A DNA stretch of 64,000 nucleotides from NCBI GenBank assembly GCA_001972305.1, contig BDDD01001372.1:193203-257202 (forward strand). Reading direction: 5' to 3'. The notes below the pieces were generated by a model. That model was not told where the DNA came from and did no database searches. It was given only the letters and a program-made list of their open reading frames with translations. The position numbers and the translations under genes are program-made. Of this stretch, positions 46,959 to 57,690 are shown piece by piece. The stretch is from Cephalotus follicularis (taxonomy: Eukaryota; Streptophyta; Magnoliopsida; Oxalidales; Cephalotaceae). Each line of letters starts with the position of its first letter. Position 1 is the first letter of the stretch.

Positions 46959-48846
46959 GGGGGTGTGTGGCGGAGTGGCCCAATCTGAAGTCAGCTTAGT
47001 TGAGAATCTAACTGTAATTTTAGTTAGAACTAAATATCAATGTCCTTCTTCATCTTCCTTAGCTTCACAGCCTAACCTCATTTACTCTTCTCTTGCGTCA
47101 GCCAGGTCATCCTCACCCTAATCCTCTTCTCTTGCTTCAGAGCCTTATCTTCTTCCTCTCTTCTTGTGCCAGCTTCCTCACCCTCATCCTTTATTCTTCT
47201 GCCATCTGCCTCACCCTCACAGCCTATCCTCTCTTCTTGTCTCAACTGCCTCCATCATTTCCTCACCCCTCTGGAATTAGGATATTGTATGTTGTGCTAT
47301 CTGAATATTGAGCCATTTTTTTTCCATATGATTTACGTTTTAGTATCTATTTGGTTCCTGAGGCAATGCCAAATAATAGATTATTTGAAACATGGGCTGG
47401 ACTTGAGCTCAATCTTGAAGACTCCCAAGAATTGCTTGAGCTGAATTCGAGCTGGACTTTTTGGCTGTGATTGAGCTTGGCTTAGTTTGGTTAAAAGAAA
47501 CAGAGCCCAACACTAACACCAAAAAGTTTGGCTCTGCACAGCTCATTTCCATCCATGTTATTCGCCCATTATTTTGGGAATGCTCTTTGAACTTTGTCCT
47601 CAGCAACCTGTTTTGAGGCAAATTTGGACAGTTAATTGAAGTAACTTTGCTTTAGAATATTATTTCTAATATACGGAGGAATTTTTAATTCTCTCGTTCA
47701 CATTTGTTTTACTAATCTTGGGTCAAATTAAAACCTTCACACAATCTCTCTAAACTATTATTCTCACACCTTTAACCAATAGATTGTAAGAGTAAATTTG
47801 GTTCTTATTATTACTGTTTTCCTCATTCTCAATAACTCTTTGTTTAGTTGTCACTAAATGGCAGGATGTAGTTTGTGCATCTGCTGTTGCACAAATTTTG
47901 GTTAGGCCTTTAGGCATCGTACTTGAAGAGGATGTGCAAGATTCTCTTAGTCTCAGCAAAGAGAGTATATAAATTGCTTGAAATTGAGTTTTTTGGTTGT
48001 CCAATTATGTTTGGAAAACGAAAACTATAATTTAATTTGCATACTCTTTCGTGCTCTTTTTATTTTTTATTTTTCATGTAATATTATAGCATTTGTTTCT
48101 TAAGTATTTGCATCACTTTTTGTTTGACAGGAAACGTCTATTTAGCTTGATCAATGATCTGCCCACTGTCTTTGAAGTTGTAACAGAAAGGAAGCCATTA
48201 AAAGATAAGCCCAGTGTGGATAGTGGAAATAAATCTAGGGGCAGCACCAAGGTTTGATGGTCAAACTCAATTACAACTTTTGACATTATAATTCCTCTTT
48301 TGAATTTTTTCTGTTAGGTTGTCTAAGTTGACCAATAACATAATAACCCTTTCCTTCTGATCAACTGTTTTTAAGGTGAAAAAAACCAGAGTTGAAACTT
48401 TAATTAAAGCAAGAACCATGTTGGTTGTGGTTGTTGTAATGTTATTGAAGTAGTGCACAGAATAAGATGATTGATACTTCCAGAGAAAGACTAAATTGCC
48501 AAAGTGCTGACTAAATTTGAGAAGGAAGTGATTTTTATTTTCGTTGTTTATCTTGGGTATACTGATGGATTGACGGGGGTTTTTTATTCTGTAGAGATCA
48601 AGTGATGGACAAGTGAAAAGCAACACTAAGCACGCAGAAGAGAGTTATGAGGATGATGAAGATGAGCATAGTGAAACCCTCTGTGGGAGTTGTGGTGGAA
48701 ATTATAGTGCAGATGAGTTTTGGATCGGCTGCGACATCTGCGAGAGGTGGTTCCATGGAAAATGTGTGAAGATAACACCTGCTAAGGCTGAGAGTATTAA
48801 GCAATACAAATGCCCATCTTGCAGCATGAAGAGGGGCAGGCAGTAG
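45030..48846 (+). CDS. AL: Alfin1-like PHD-finger chromatin reader
   Basis: Five exons (45030-45120, 45267-45299, 45890-46112, 48131-48251, 48595-48846) join in phase and encode 239 residues. The N-terminal Alfin domain covers about residues 5-140: [64 protein letters not shown] and [16 protein letters not shown]. An acidic/Ser-rich linker follows. The C-terminal PHD finger has all eight zinc ligands (Cys186, Cys189, Cys202, Cys205, His210, Cys213, Cys229, Cys232) and the WFHGKCV core; it ends at once after the finger. In this plant family the finger binds trimethylated H3K4 and the proteins act in transcription and salt or abscisic-acid responses. Intron 1 contains a long CT/TA microsatellite and intron 3 (2 kb) contains a MITE-like insertion. 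Confidence 0.95.
45132..45215. repeat. (CT)n(TA)n microsatellite in Alfin-like intron 1
   Basis: A CT run (45132-45168) passes directly into a TA run (45169-45215), only about 10 bp after the exon 1 donor. It is likely to be length-polymorphic. Confidence 0.9.
46254..46571. mobile_element. MITE-like insertion in Alfin-like intron 3
   Basis: The ends GGGGCCGTTTGGGGA and, on the minus strand, GTGCCTGTTTGGGAGGG are imperfect inverted repeats. The subterminal TTTTAACCC / GGGTTAAAAG text is typical of non-autonomous hAT-type plant elements. A target duplication is not clear. Confidence 0.5.
46931..47270. repeat. Poly-T run and pyrimidine-rich degenerate repeat in intron 3
   Basis: Twenty-eight T residues (46931-46958) are followed by GGGGGTGTGTGG. 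From 47041 to 47270 comes a CTTCTTC/CCTCACCC-rich stretch with several imperfect 'AGCTTCACAGCCTAACCTCA'-like phrases. It has no coding sense. Confidence 0.5.
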
Positions 48847-49752
48847 TCTCTAAAACCGGAGCATAGTCCTAGTGGCTGACAAAGTAGTGTAGTGATATCA
48901 CTTTCAAAGTTTATGAATTTGTGGTCGTGATGTTTGTTTATAGCAGCATATGCTTCTGAAGGGGTTGAAGTTTGCCTTCCTCCCCTCCAATCTTTGCTCG
49001 ACTTTTGACTTATATATTACTAGAATTTGTTTATTTATCAAGAATGCATAATAATATGTGCATTTCTGGATGATTTAATTAGAGGGTAATGCTTCTTGAT
49101 TCGATTATGGAACCTTTTGGATGCCATATCTAAATTGTCATTGAGAAAGTTACTTGCATTTCTGGATGATTGATTTAATTAGAGGGTAATGCTTCTTGAT
49201 TCCATTATGGAACCTTTTGGATGCCATATGTAATTTGTCATCGACAAAGTTCATCACACTAAAAAGCAATTAGCAATTGCATACCACCTGTGGACAAACT
49301 CGTTACTGTGGTCACAAACTGAGTGATGGCTGTAACCTTTGTGATTCAACCAGTCTAGCCTTTTTGGTTTCGACTCCTATTCGAAAAACCCTTGTTCCTG
49401 TGATTTGGGTGGGTTCAAACATTACAACTTTTCATTGCTGTGGTAAACCTTTTTAGGACATTTTACACATTCAACTCAAACCTTGGATTTATCGGCATAT
49501 GAGCTAGAAAACAGAGGATTTGAGTTTGAGATTCTTTGGACTCTGCAAAGTCTTGGTTTATTGCGACAATTAGAGACAGGATCAGATCCTGTCAATCTAA
49601 CCTAGTGTACACCGTTATCTTGATTTTTTCTGTCAATAGCTCTACTTTGTCTCTGTTGCTGATTTGCTGTCCCTGTAATCCTCCTTACAAGCAGGACACG
49701 GCTCAAGCAATTCTGGGCCAGCTAGCTAGCTCGGTCGTCCACTAATTCTGGT
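48847..49752. other. 3' flank of Alfin-like gene with a 96-bp tandem duplication
   Basis: Two near-identical units of about 96 bp start at 49061 and 49157, each opening CATTTCTGGATGAT and including GAACCTTTTGGATGCCATAT. No gene is seen apart from the decayed one that follows. Confidence 0.6.
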
Positions 49753-50400
49753 ATGGGTTCGATTTGCTCAGATGGTTCTGCGAAAGAACGCTTGTGTCAG
49801 GCACGCTCTACATGATTTTCGAAGAGGCTGTTAATCAGCTTGGGGGTCCTCATAGTAAGTCAATGCTTGATCAGTTACTTGATTTGCATGGTCTGTGCAT
49901 GGTTATTATATACTCTTCAATGGATGCTTTTTCTGATTACGTTTCGCACTGTAATTTGTAAACTTGCTGCACATGTACATTTGCTTATCAGGGCAACACC
50001 AAAGGGTATCTTAAAGGCTATGAGCGTTCATGAACTGACCATCTACAACCTCAAAACCCACTTGCAGGTGTCTCTCTCTCTCTCTCTCCCCCCACCCGTG
50101 TATAATACATTTGCTTATAACTATTGGGCTTATTGTCTTCATACCTCAAACTAACAAGCACTACAAATGCAGATGGTAGTACAAAGTCGACTGAGTGACA
50201 AACCTGAGGTATATCTATAGACTAATGAGCAGCAAGAAGTGTAAAATATTTTCTGTAGAGAAAAACCAGTACATGCTTGTTAACATCTTCATACTTTTTT
50301 GCTATATATTGAAGGTTCAAAAGAGATGTTTAAAATTGAAGCCCAAGTAAGGTTCATTGACAGAATTGGAGAGGAACATAAAAATCGGACAAAGCTAACA
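49753..50400 (+). pseudogene. Decayed MYB-CC (PHR1-like) transcription factor
   Basis: Pieces of the single-repeat MYB domain of the MYB-CC family are visible. The block opens MGSICSDGSAKERL (49753), followed after frame damage by FEEAVNQLGGPH, a GT at 49855 and, after an acceptor-like CAG at 49992, ATPKGILKAMSVHELTIYNLKTHLQ (49993-50067). The family normally has RWTPELH before FEEAV and KYR after HLQ; the first is garbled and frameshifted and the second is missing. Further on, EVQKRCLKL near 50313 recalls the coiled-coil (VQRHLQLRIEAQ) region. In functional relatives the protein binds P1BS sites in phosphate-starvation genes. This copy cannot encode that protein. Confidence 0.7.
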
Positions 50401-53400
50401 AAACTCAGCAAGCTATTCTGTCCAACATCATTGCCTTCCCTCTGCAATGACTCTGAATCAAATGGTTAAGAATTTGAATCTGATTCATAGGCTGATAAAA
50501 ATGAAATCGATTCAGATTAAAAGGGTATACGATCAAAGATGACGAGTTGATTACCACCCATACCTAAGCTCGCATCACTCAATGCAGACACTTACAGCCA
50601 TGTAATGCTCATTTAGCCTTTTCCTTTGAACTTTGCTACTTGCTCACCGCCTTTGGTGCCCAGCATTTTATAAATTGTGTAATGACACGAGTATGTTGGT
50701 AAATAAAAGGACGGTGGTAGTGATGATAGAAATATTTGATTACCTCTATTTCTGGTTATTCCAAAAAAAACCGAGTCAACATATATTTGTATACTAAAAC
50801 AATAGAAGCAATAAAAAATTTATAGTACAAATAAAACCATAGCATTTCATATATGCTTATTACATGATTGTAAAGGATGATTTGAGTACTAATTATCACT
50901 TGGGTTGATTGAGCTTTAATTGCTCACAATATAATTGAAATAAACACACTATATATGTGTTGGATCGATATCTTATAAGATATTTATCTTGACATTGTTT
51001 TTTTTTAGGCAATTTATCTTGACATTGTTACAACTACACGATATAAGATATTCACATTCTCAAAAATCTTGGCATTGTTTTTTGGTTCATTAGAATAACA
51101 AAAAACACTACCCTCTCAAAGAGGATATCTTGACATTGTTGTTATAAGAATAATATTGTCCATGATAATGAGTTATAGCTACAAAAATTAAACGGATACT
51201 CGATCCTATGATTCGTTTCTCATGTTGTCATCTGAATTTTGAATAATTTTCAAATCCTATAACTACTGAGATTTGTGAGAAGAAATATTTTTTTGTAAAT
51301 ACAGTCTATATAGACACAATCTATAATAAAATTTTACATAAATAGAGTCTTTATAAACACAATCTATAATAAAAGCTTATGTTAAAAATTTACAATAATT
51401 TATCATATTAATTATTATATGATGCGTGCTCTTGTTATTAATTATATCTACATCAACTGTGGATAGCTCAAATACGAGACATGTGGTTTTTCCACATAAG
51501 ATATATTAATAAATATCCAATGTGTTTGATTTATGTTTAATGGTTGCCATAACATGTATATGGATAAGTAGGGTGACTAACTGGACCTTTAAGAAGCCTA
51601 TAAGAGAGATCATTTCAGTTTAATGGTTGCCATAACATATGGTTAACTATGGTTTTTCCAAATACGGGGCCCGTGGTTTTTTCACATAAGATATATCTTG
51701 CAACAGCCTTTTTTTTTTTTTTTCGGACCATACGAATATATATATAAAATAAAATTTAGCTTTATTTATGATATAATAAAAATTTGTTGGTAGAATTTAC
51801 TTTATTTAAATAATCCAATAAATAGTAATGAAGAAATAGTTATTATGAAAAGTGATATTAGTCATTACAAAAAATATAAATATTTGTGTTGTTAAATTAC
51901 GGATGGAACGTAAGGTCGTTTAAAGTGATTTTTTACGACTGGACGTGCGACTGCTAACATGACAATCGCACATAAAAATTTTTTTATTAAAAAAAAAAAG
52001 TCACATCGGTGATTGCAAAAAACTAGGGTTTTAAAGAAAATAAAAAATTTATTAATGACTGTCACAAGGCAATTACTAATAATTCATAGCGTTAGCAAAT
52101 TATGTGAATTGTTAGTAACTGCTTTGATAATCGTCTATAACGTTGTTTTGTAGTGCATTCCTCTAAAACGTATTACGGGAAAGAAATGACCCATTTATTT
52201 ATCTGCTATAATCTCTCTCCTATTTGAAAACAAAAACATTTTTGAAAGATCCAATTATCGTCCTCACTTCCCCAATAATAATTCACAATATTAACAAGGA
52301 GATGGAGACTTAGAACCTAAACTTGTGAGCGGTTTTTCGTGGTTAAAAATGTTACTCCCTTTTTGTTGAAATATCTCACAGGTTTTAAACCAAGTGATTG
52401 TAAACCAATCATTTTATTTGAACAAAAACATAATATATAAAATATCATTTAATTAATGAAATAAAAAATTGATATAATTATTATTTATTTTATTAATATG
52501 ATAATATTTCATATATTTATATCTGTTATATCATTCGTATAAGTATCATAATCATTGTAGGACATTATGATGATTTAAAATGTAATGCTTACGGAGCACA
52601 ATATTATACGTATACGGCACAATATTGGGCCATGACAATATGAAAAGGATATTAGAGATATGAATTTGTGTAGATTTGATACCTTGTTGAGTGAAAATCA
52701 AATTAGTGGCTGAATATCAATTTTTCCTAAAACTATAACACAAATCTTCCTTTGCTGGGGTTTTACAATCAATCGCTTATCTGACACTTAAGACACTGAA
52801 AGCGAGAATGCTGTCATTATTACAAACGTGCATAAAAACTTTCTTACAAATATTGAACTGGCTGTGGCTGTAGTATTAGACCAAATGTTCACTTCGTGGG
52901 CACCACCCCAATGGTTGTTAACTGTATCCTCTTTGCATTGACCCACCAGCAAGTAATGCTATCTCTTATTTGGACAGCACTAGCCGACAGGCTAGACCCT
53001 AACAGGCAGCAATTAATGCCATCTCTTCTTTGCACTAGCCTACCAGCTAATAATGCTGTGAAGTACGAAAGCATTTCCCTAATAATTGAATTATATGCAA
53101 GTTAAAGTATTTGGCCCCCTTTTTTCCTTTCAATAATAAAAATCTCACATTTTCATTGTAGACTAATCCTACCAACAAGTATCCAATTTGTACCGTCGCC
53201 TCCTATTTGTGTCGTCAAATTCCTTTCAAAACTCTTCTTAATAACGTTTATTGGTGTTATGCATGCATTATATATAGTCGCCTGTGTGTATTGCCATTAA
53301 ATTCTAAATCATGATAGCTTTTTGTTTTTTCATCAATAGGTTGTGTGGTTCTATTTAGATACGGTATTGCGCCATATACGGCAAAGACAAACTTATAGTC

Positions 53401-53487
53401 TGACAGTTATCGAACGATCCCTCAAATCCAAGTTTTAGGGACTTAAACAACTATCTAATGTTGTTTTTTAATCGTAATCTATGTGAA
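50401..53487. other. AT-rich intergenic DNA
   Basis: No gene is recognised. ATCTTGACATTGTT recurs four times between 50989 and 51142. A 50-bp imperfect tandem duplication (GCAAGTAATGCTATCTCTT / GCAATTAATGCCATCTCTT) lies at 52949-53060. A possible 290-bp MITE lies within. Confidence 0.45.
51862..52154. mobile_element. Possible CACTA-type MITE
   Basis: The left end CATTACAAAAAATA and, on the minus strand, the right end CACTACAAAACAA form short inverted repeats of the CACTACAA type about 290 bp apart. No convincing 3-bp target duplication is seen, so this is tentative. Confidence 0.35.
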
Positions 53488-54087
53488 TTAACTGTCACAC
53501 CCCGTTTTCATACATATCGACCCGGAGGTCGTGACAATCAATATATATTCAGCTTAAAAATACGGTTTAAAACTTTCTAATCATATCATTTCATTATAGA
53601 AACATATAATCATAAGCTGAATTAAGTACGTAACATGCATCCCATACTATATGTTACCAATTGTTTAATAACAAATTACAATAACCATCGTTAATTGCCC
53701 ACAAAACGGAGCATGAACTAAATCAGTCAGTACATTAATCCAATATCCATCAATATATAAATCCATTGAAACATTATCCTCAACGGAAAATACAACTTAA
53801 ACTCTTCACTTTGCTTTTCCCATGCTCACAGATGTTGATTCGCTGCATTAATCTGAAATTGTTAGGGTTAGCTGAATGCATTGGCTAAGTAGAAAAAATA
53901 TAAATACACTTTGGGGTCAACGATAATGAATGTCATGTAATGAATACATTATGATGCAATACATAATATACCATAATACATGTGCATAAGAATATGTATA
54001 TATGCCAATAGGTACAACCATGCCAAGTGGTTATAACCATACAATACATCAATCAGGTCCAAAAGGACCCATCAATCCAATCCATTG

Positions 54088-54282
54088 TTGCTTGCACTCG
54101 GTGTTTAGCAACCGGTTACTTGCATTCGGTGTTTAGTAACCTAGGCACATGGGAGATCCTAGCTATTTGCACTCGGTGTTTAGTAGCTAATGCATGGAAA
54201 TCCCTAGCTACTTGCACTCAGTGTTTAGTAGCCAACCTATGAGGAATTCCTGACTGCTTGCACTCAGTGTTTAAGAGCCATT
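54088..54282. repeat. Tandem repeat, unit about 50-57 bp
   Basis: At least four units contain CTTGCACTCGGTGTTTAG or close variants (near 54090, 54119, 54167, 54208 and 54257), followed by TAGCTA or CCTA and ATGGGAAATCC-like text. They lie inside the probable solo LTR. Confidence 0.75.
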
Positions 54283-54772
54283 GTATATGGAATTCCTATC
54301 ACAATTCATCAATCAATCTCAATCAAATATATTCCAAGTAATTTATATATTCATAAACGCTTGAAATCATATACATATCGGATATAAAATAAATCCTTTC
54401 CAAATCAGTCAATTATGTTTCAAGTAGTCTATATTTTCATAAACGCTTGAAATCATACATATGCATGTAGATGTATACAAAATAATCATTTCCAAAATCA
54501 CTATCAAGTAATTTATGCACAATAAAATATTTGCCAAAACATATTTACTCAAAATATGTAACTATCTTTTGAAACCTCGTTTCAAATATGTTGAAATATA
54601 ATATTTCATACAAAATATTGGTTATAATAAAACCATAATGCAATTGTCTAAAATGGCAAAACACTTTAGCAATCATATACTTTTCAATCCATAATTCAAT
54701 CAATAGCCATATGCAATGCAAACATATGCTCTATATGCAAACGGGCTCTATTCGCGTTAACGTGTACCATAT

Positions 54773-55115
54773 AGGCGTCAACGTCCAAAACAATCACTTA
54801 AGTGTTGCCATCTAACCCTAGGCGTCGACGCTTATGTCCTTTAAGCGTCGACGCTTCTACCCTTAGCGTCAGCGCTTCCAACAAGAAGCTTTGCGCGTCA
54901 ATACCTTGTCTCTTTGGCGTCGACACTCAAGGCATGGACCTTTAAGCGTCAGCGCTTCAATCCTGGGCGTCGACGCTTTGTGGTGGGAACCTCACGCGTC
55001 AACGTCTCCAAAATTTGTTTCCTCGCTTAGCAAGCCAAGTCCATTAAGCGTCGACGGTTCAATGAAGCCAATGTTCATTTCACCATGTAATAATCCATGG
55101 CGTCGACACTTTCCT
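54773..55115. repeat. GCGTCGACGC repeat array
   Basis: About a dozen imperfect units of GCGTCGACGCTT, GCGTCAGCGCTT or GCGTCAACG lie at spacings of roughly 20-40 bp. The core is palindromic and CpG-rich in a surrounding AT-rich LTR. Confidence 0.8.
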
Positions 55116-56475
55116 TTAAACGTCATATGTTAAAGAAGACCAGAATATTGTCTTCTTCAACACGTCTCAAACCAGTAGAATTCAAAGCATACAACACATG
55201 CAATCCAATCCACAATCATTCTAAAACACAATATGCATGGCAGGTTAACTAGTCATAGCAACCCTAACACCAATCACACAATCCACAACCATGCATTTCA
55301 TCAAATGAGCACTCATTATTTTTTAACTCAAAATTTCATGTATATAATCCCTACCGGTTGAAGCAGTAACAATAGTCGCGCTTGCCATTCAGGGGGTTCT
55401 GTAGCAGAACTGACGAACCGTCAGCTCCTCCAAGCTTGAATCGGCTATCGAACCGTCATCGTTTGGAACTTCCTGTCCGTGATCACTTCCTTCACACTGC
55501 ATACACAACACATTCCTGTTAGGCTCAACATACAGGAATCACCCAGTTTCGACGACACCCATAAACGGCCTCCACAATGGACGATCTACACAGAACCGTC
55601 GAAGACTCACCGAGACTCGGCGCCAAACGCCGTGTCACGGCAGGTAGTGAGTTTGACTCATTGAGTTGACTCGCCGAACTTCAACAACTCCGATCACCAC
55701 CCAAAAACACTACAAAACTATCAGTTCTACGCATCACTGGCCAAGACTCGCCGACGCCAAAAGTCGTGTCACAGGCGGCAGTGAGTTGAAACAGCTAAGT
55801 TGACTCAGTCGACTGATTCCGCTTGATCCTGGCCGAGAAACGCCTCAACCATGGTCAAAACGGGCAGAGCTGGCCTTCTAAACGAAGACCCGCTCCATCC
55901 GCGACGCCAACGGAGGCGAAATCGCACAACCGAAGCGCACAGAGTCGAGGAGAGAGAAGAGAAAAAAAGAAGGAAAAGAGAAGAGGAAGAAGGAGTTACC
56001 GTCAGGTGGAGGTCCTGGGCTGCCCGTCGTCCTCTCCTGGTCCAGTGGCTAGCTCCGGCGTTGTCTCCGATGCCACAGCTCTCCCTTTCTCTCTCTCATG
56101 CTCTCCCGGGTTCTCTCTCTCGCTCTCTCTTCTTTCTTTCTCACACGGGCGCACTATGCGCCTGCGTTTTCTTTTCTTTCTTTTTTTCCCTTTATTTGAT
56201 TCTCCCCCTTTCTTTATTGGTATTCACCAACAAAATATTAGGTTCTGGGTCTCGTTTATTCCGCGTCTTGCGATATAAATTTATCCAGCCGCCCACTAAA
56301 ATAACCAAAATAATCGCGCATTAAAAATAGGTTTTATTAGTCGTTTTTGGGTAACATAATTGTGGCTTCGATGCGTAATGCCTTTTATTGCTTCAGGTCT
56401 CTATCGGCTTTATTATTATGGCCATACACTTCACCAATATCACAATAATTATTTATGAAATTCTAGAGCATTACA

Positions 56476-57690
56476 TTAACATGGACATTTGGGATGATAA
56501 AGCTTTGGACAATAGCATTTCAGGCGATATCGTTTCGAGAACAAACTCAGCAACAATATCTATTATATTTTGTTATTGTTTTTCAGTTTTGTGTTGTTAT
56601 GATCCGCTCGCTTTTGCGTATGTGAATTATGTGCTAGGCCGTTATAGTGTTGGCTATTATTATATGTATTGGTTGGTCCAGTTTATTAATAAAATTTTTA
56701 TCCTTAATCTATAAATACAAACAAAAATTCGTTTCACTAATTTATCTATTAAATCTAGGTATTCTATATCTACAATAGATCGAACTGGAGACATCCGAAT
56801 TTGTGACACTTAGGTCACTGATACATATATTATTAAAAATTAATGAAAATTTCATACGTATTAGGTTAACAAAAAAACAAAAAAGAACATGAAATGTTTA
56901 TGACAATTAATGCACAAGTAAATAATGCATTATATGTAAATAAAAAGTTCAACCATTCAATAAATTACTCATATTCAACAAAAGATTAGCATATTCAATA
57001 AAATATCTATAAATATCGAATAGCTTGAAAATTTTCATAAACGATTTTTATTGATAAAACATCAAGTATAACAGTTAAATTGAAAAATATTAATCACAAA
57101 AGATAGTATTTAGATTGACTATGCACGGTTTATTTGTGTATTGACAATTTGACACTTACAAGTCATATACAAAAACAAATTGCAAGATAAATATGGGCAA
57201 ATAATCTACCCTTACAGATTGCCTCATTATGAGCATTAATATTTTACTACTATAATATCTACTTTGTATTTATTGAGTATGTATGTATTCATAAGATATA
57301 TTAATTAGGTATAGATCTGCAAATAGTATCTTTCTATATACAATTCAGTGTGCTGCCTAATACACTAATAAATACATTCCTACTTTCTACAACGATAATC
57401 AGGTTTCCTTGTTTAATACATAATAAAAACAATACTAAAGAAAAAAATGTTTCATATGGTAATAATGAGCTTATCAAGTTCACCACGTCGCCGAAATAAT
57501 CATATTCCACTCCTTATATAATCCCCAATTTCCATTCTTATTCTTACACCACAACCACACTAACAAGTCACTGCAAGAGTAGTGCCCACTACTATACATT
57601 TGCTTTTCTCTCTGTCTCTCTCAAATCCCATGTTTTTTGATACAATATTACTTATATAAAAACATAGACTACACGTACAGTCGTTGAAAA
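56476..57690 (+). promoter_or_regulatory. Intergenic DNA and promoter of the JOX-like gene
   Basis: The AT-rich stretch contains no gene. A likely TATA box TTATATAAT lies at 57513-57521, with CACCACGTCGCC at 57480-57491 containing a G-box-like CACGTC core. A second TATATAAA (57653-57660) is too close to the ATG to be the main one. Control by jasmonate would fit the gene but is inference. Confidence 0.4.

Larger units (their letters stand above)
53493..56475 (+). mobile_element. Probable solo LTR of a large gypsy-type retrotransposon
   Basis: The 2983-bp unit starts TGTCACACCCCG and ends CATTACA, flanked by an exact 5-bp duplication TTAAC (53488-53492 and 56476-56480). Size and start match the other long LTRs here. 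There is no second LTR nearby and no retrotransposon protein. It carries two internal tandem repeat blocks and a GA-rich stretch (about 55945-55995). The right end was chosen by the TTAAC match, so it should be confirmed against other copies. Confidence 0.6.
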
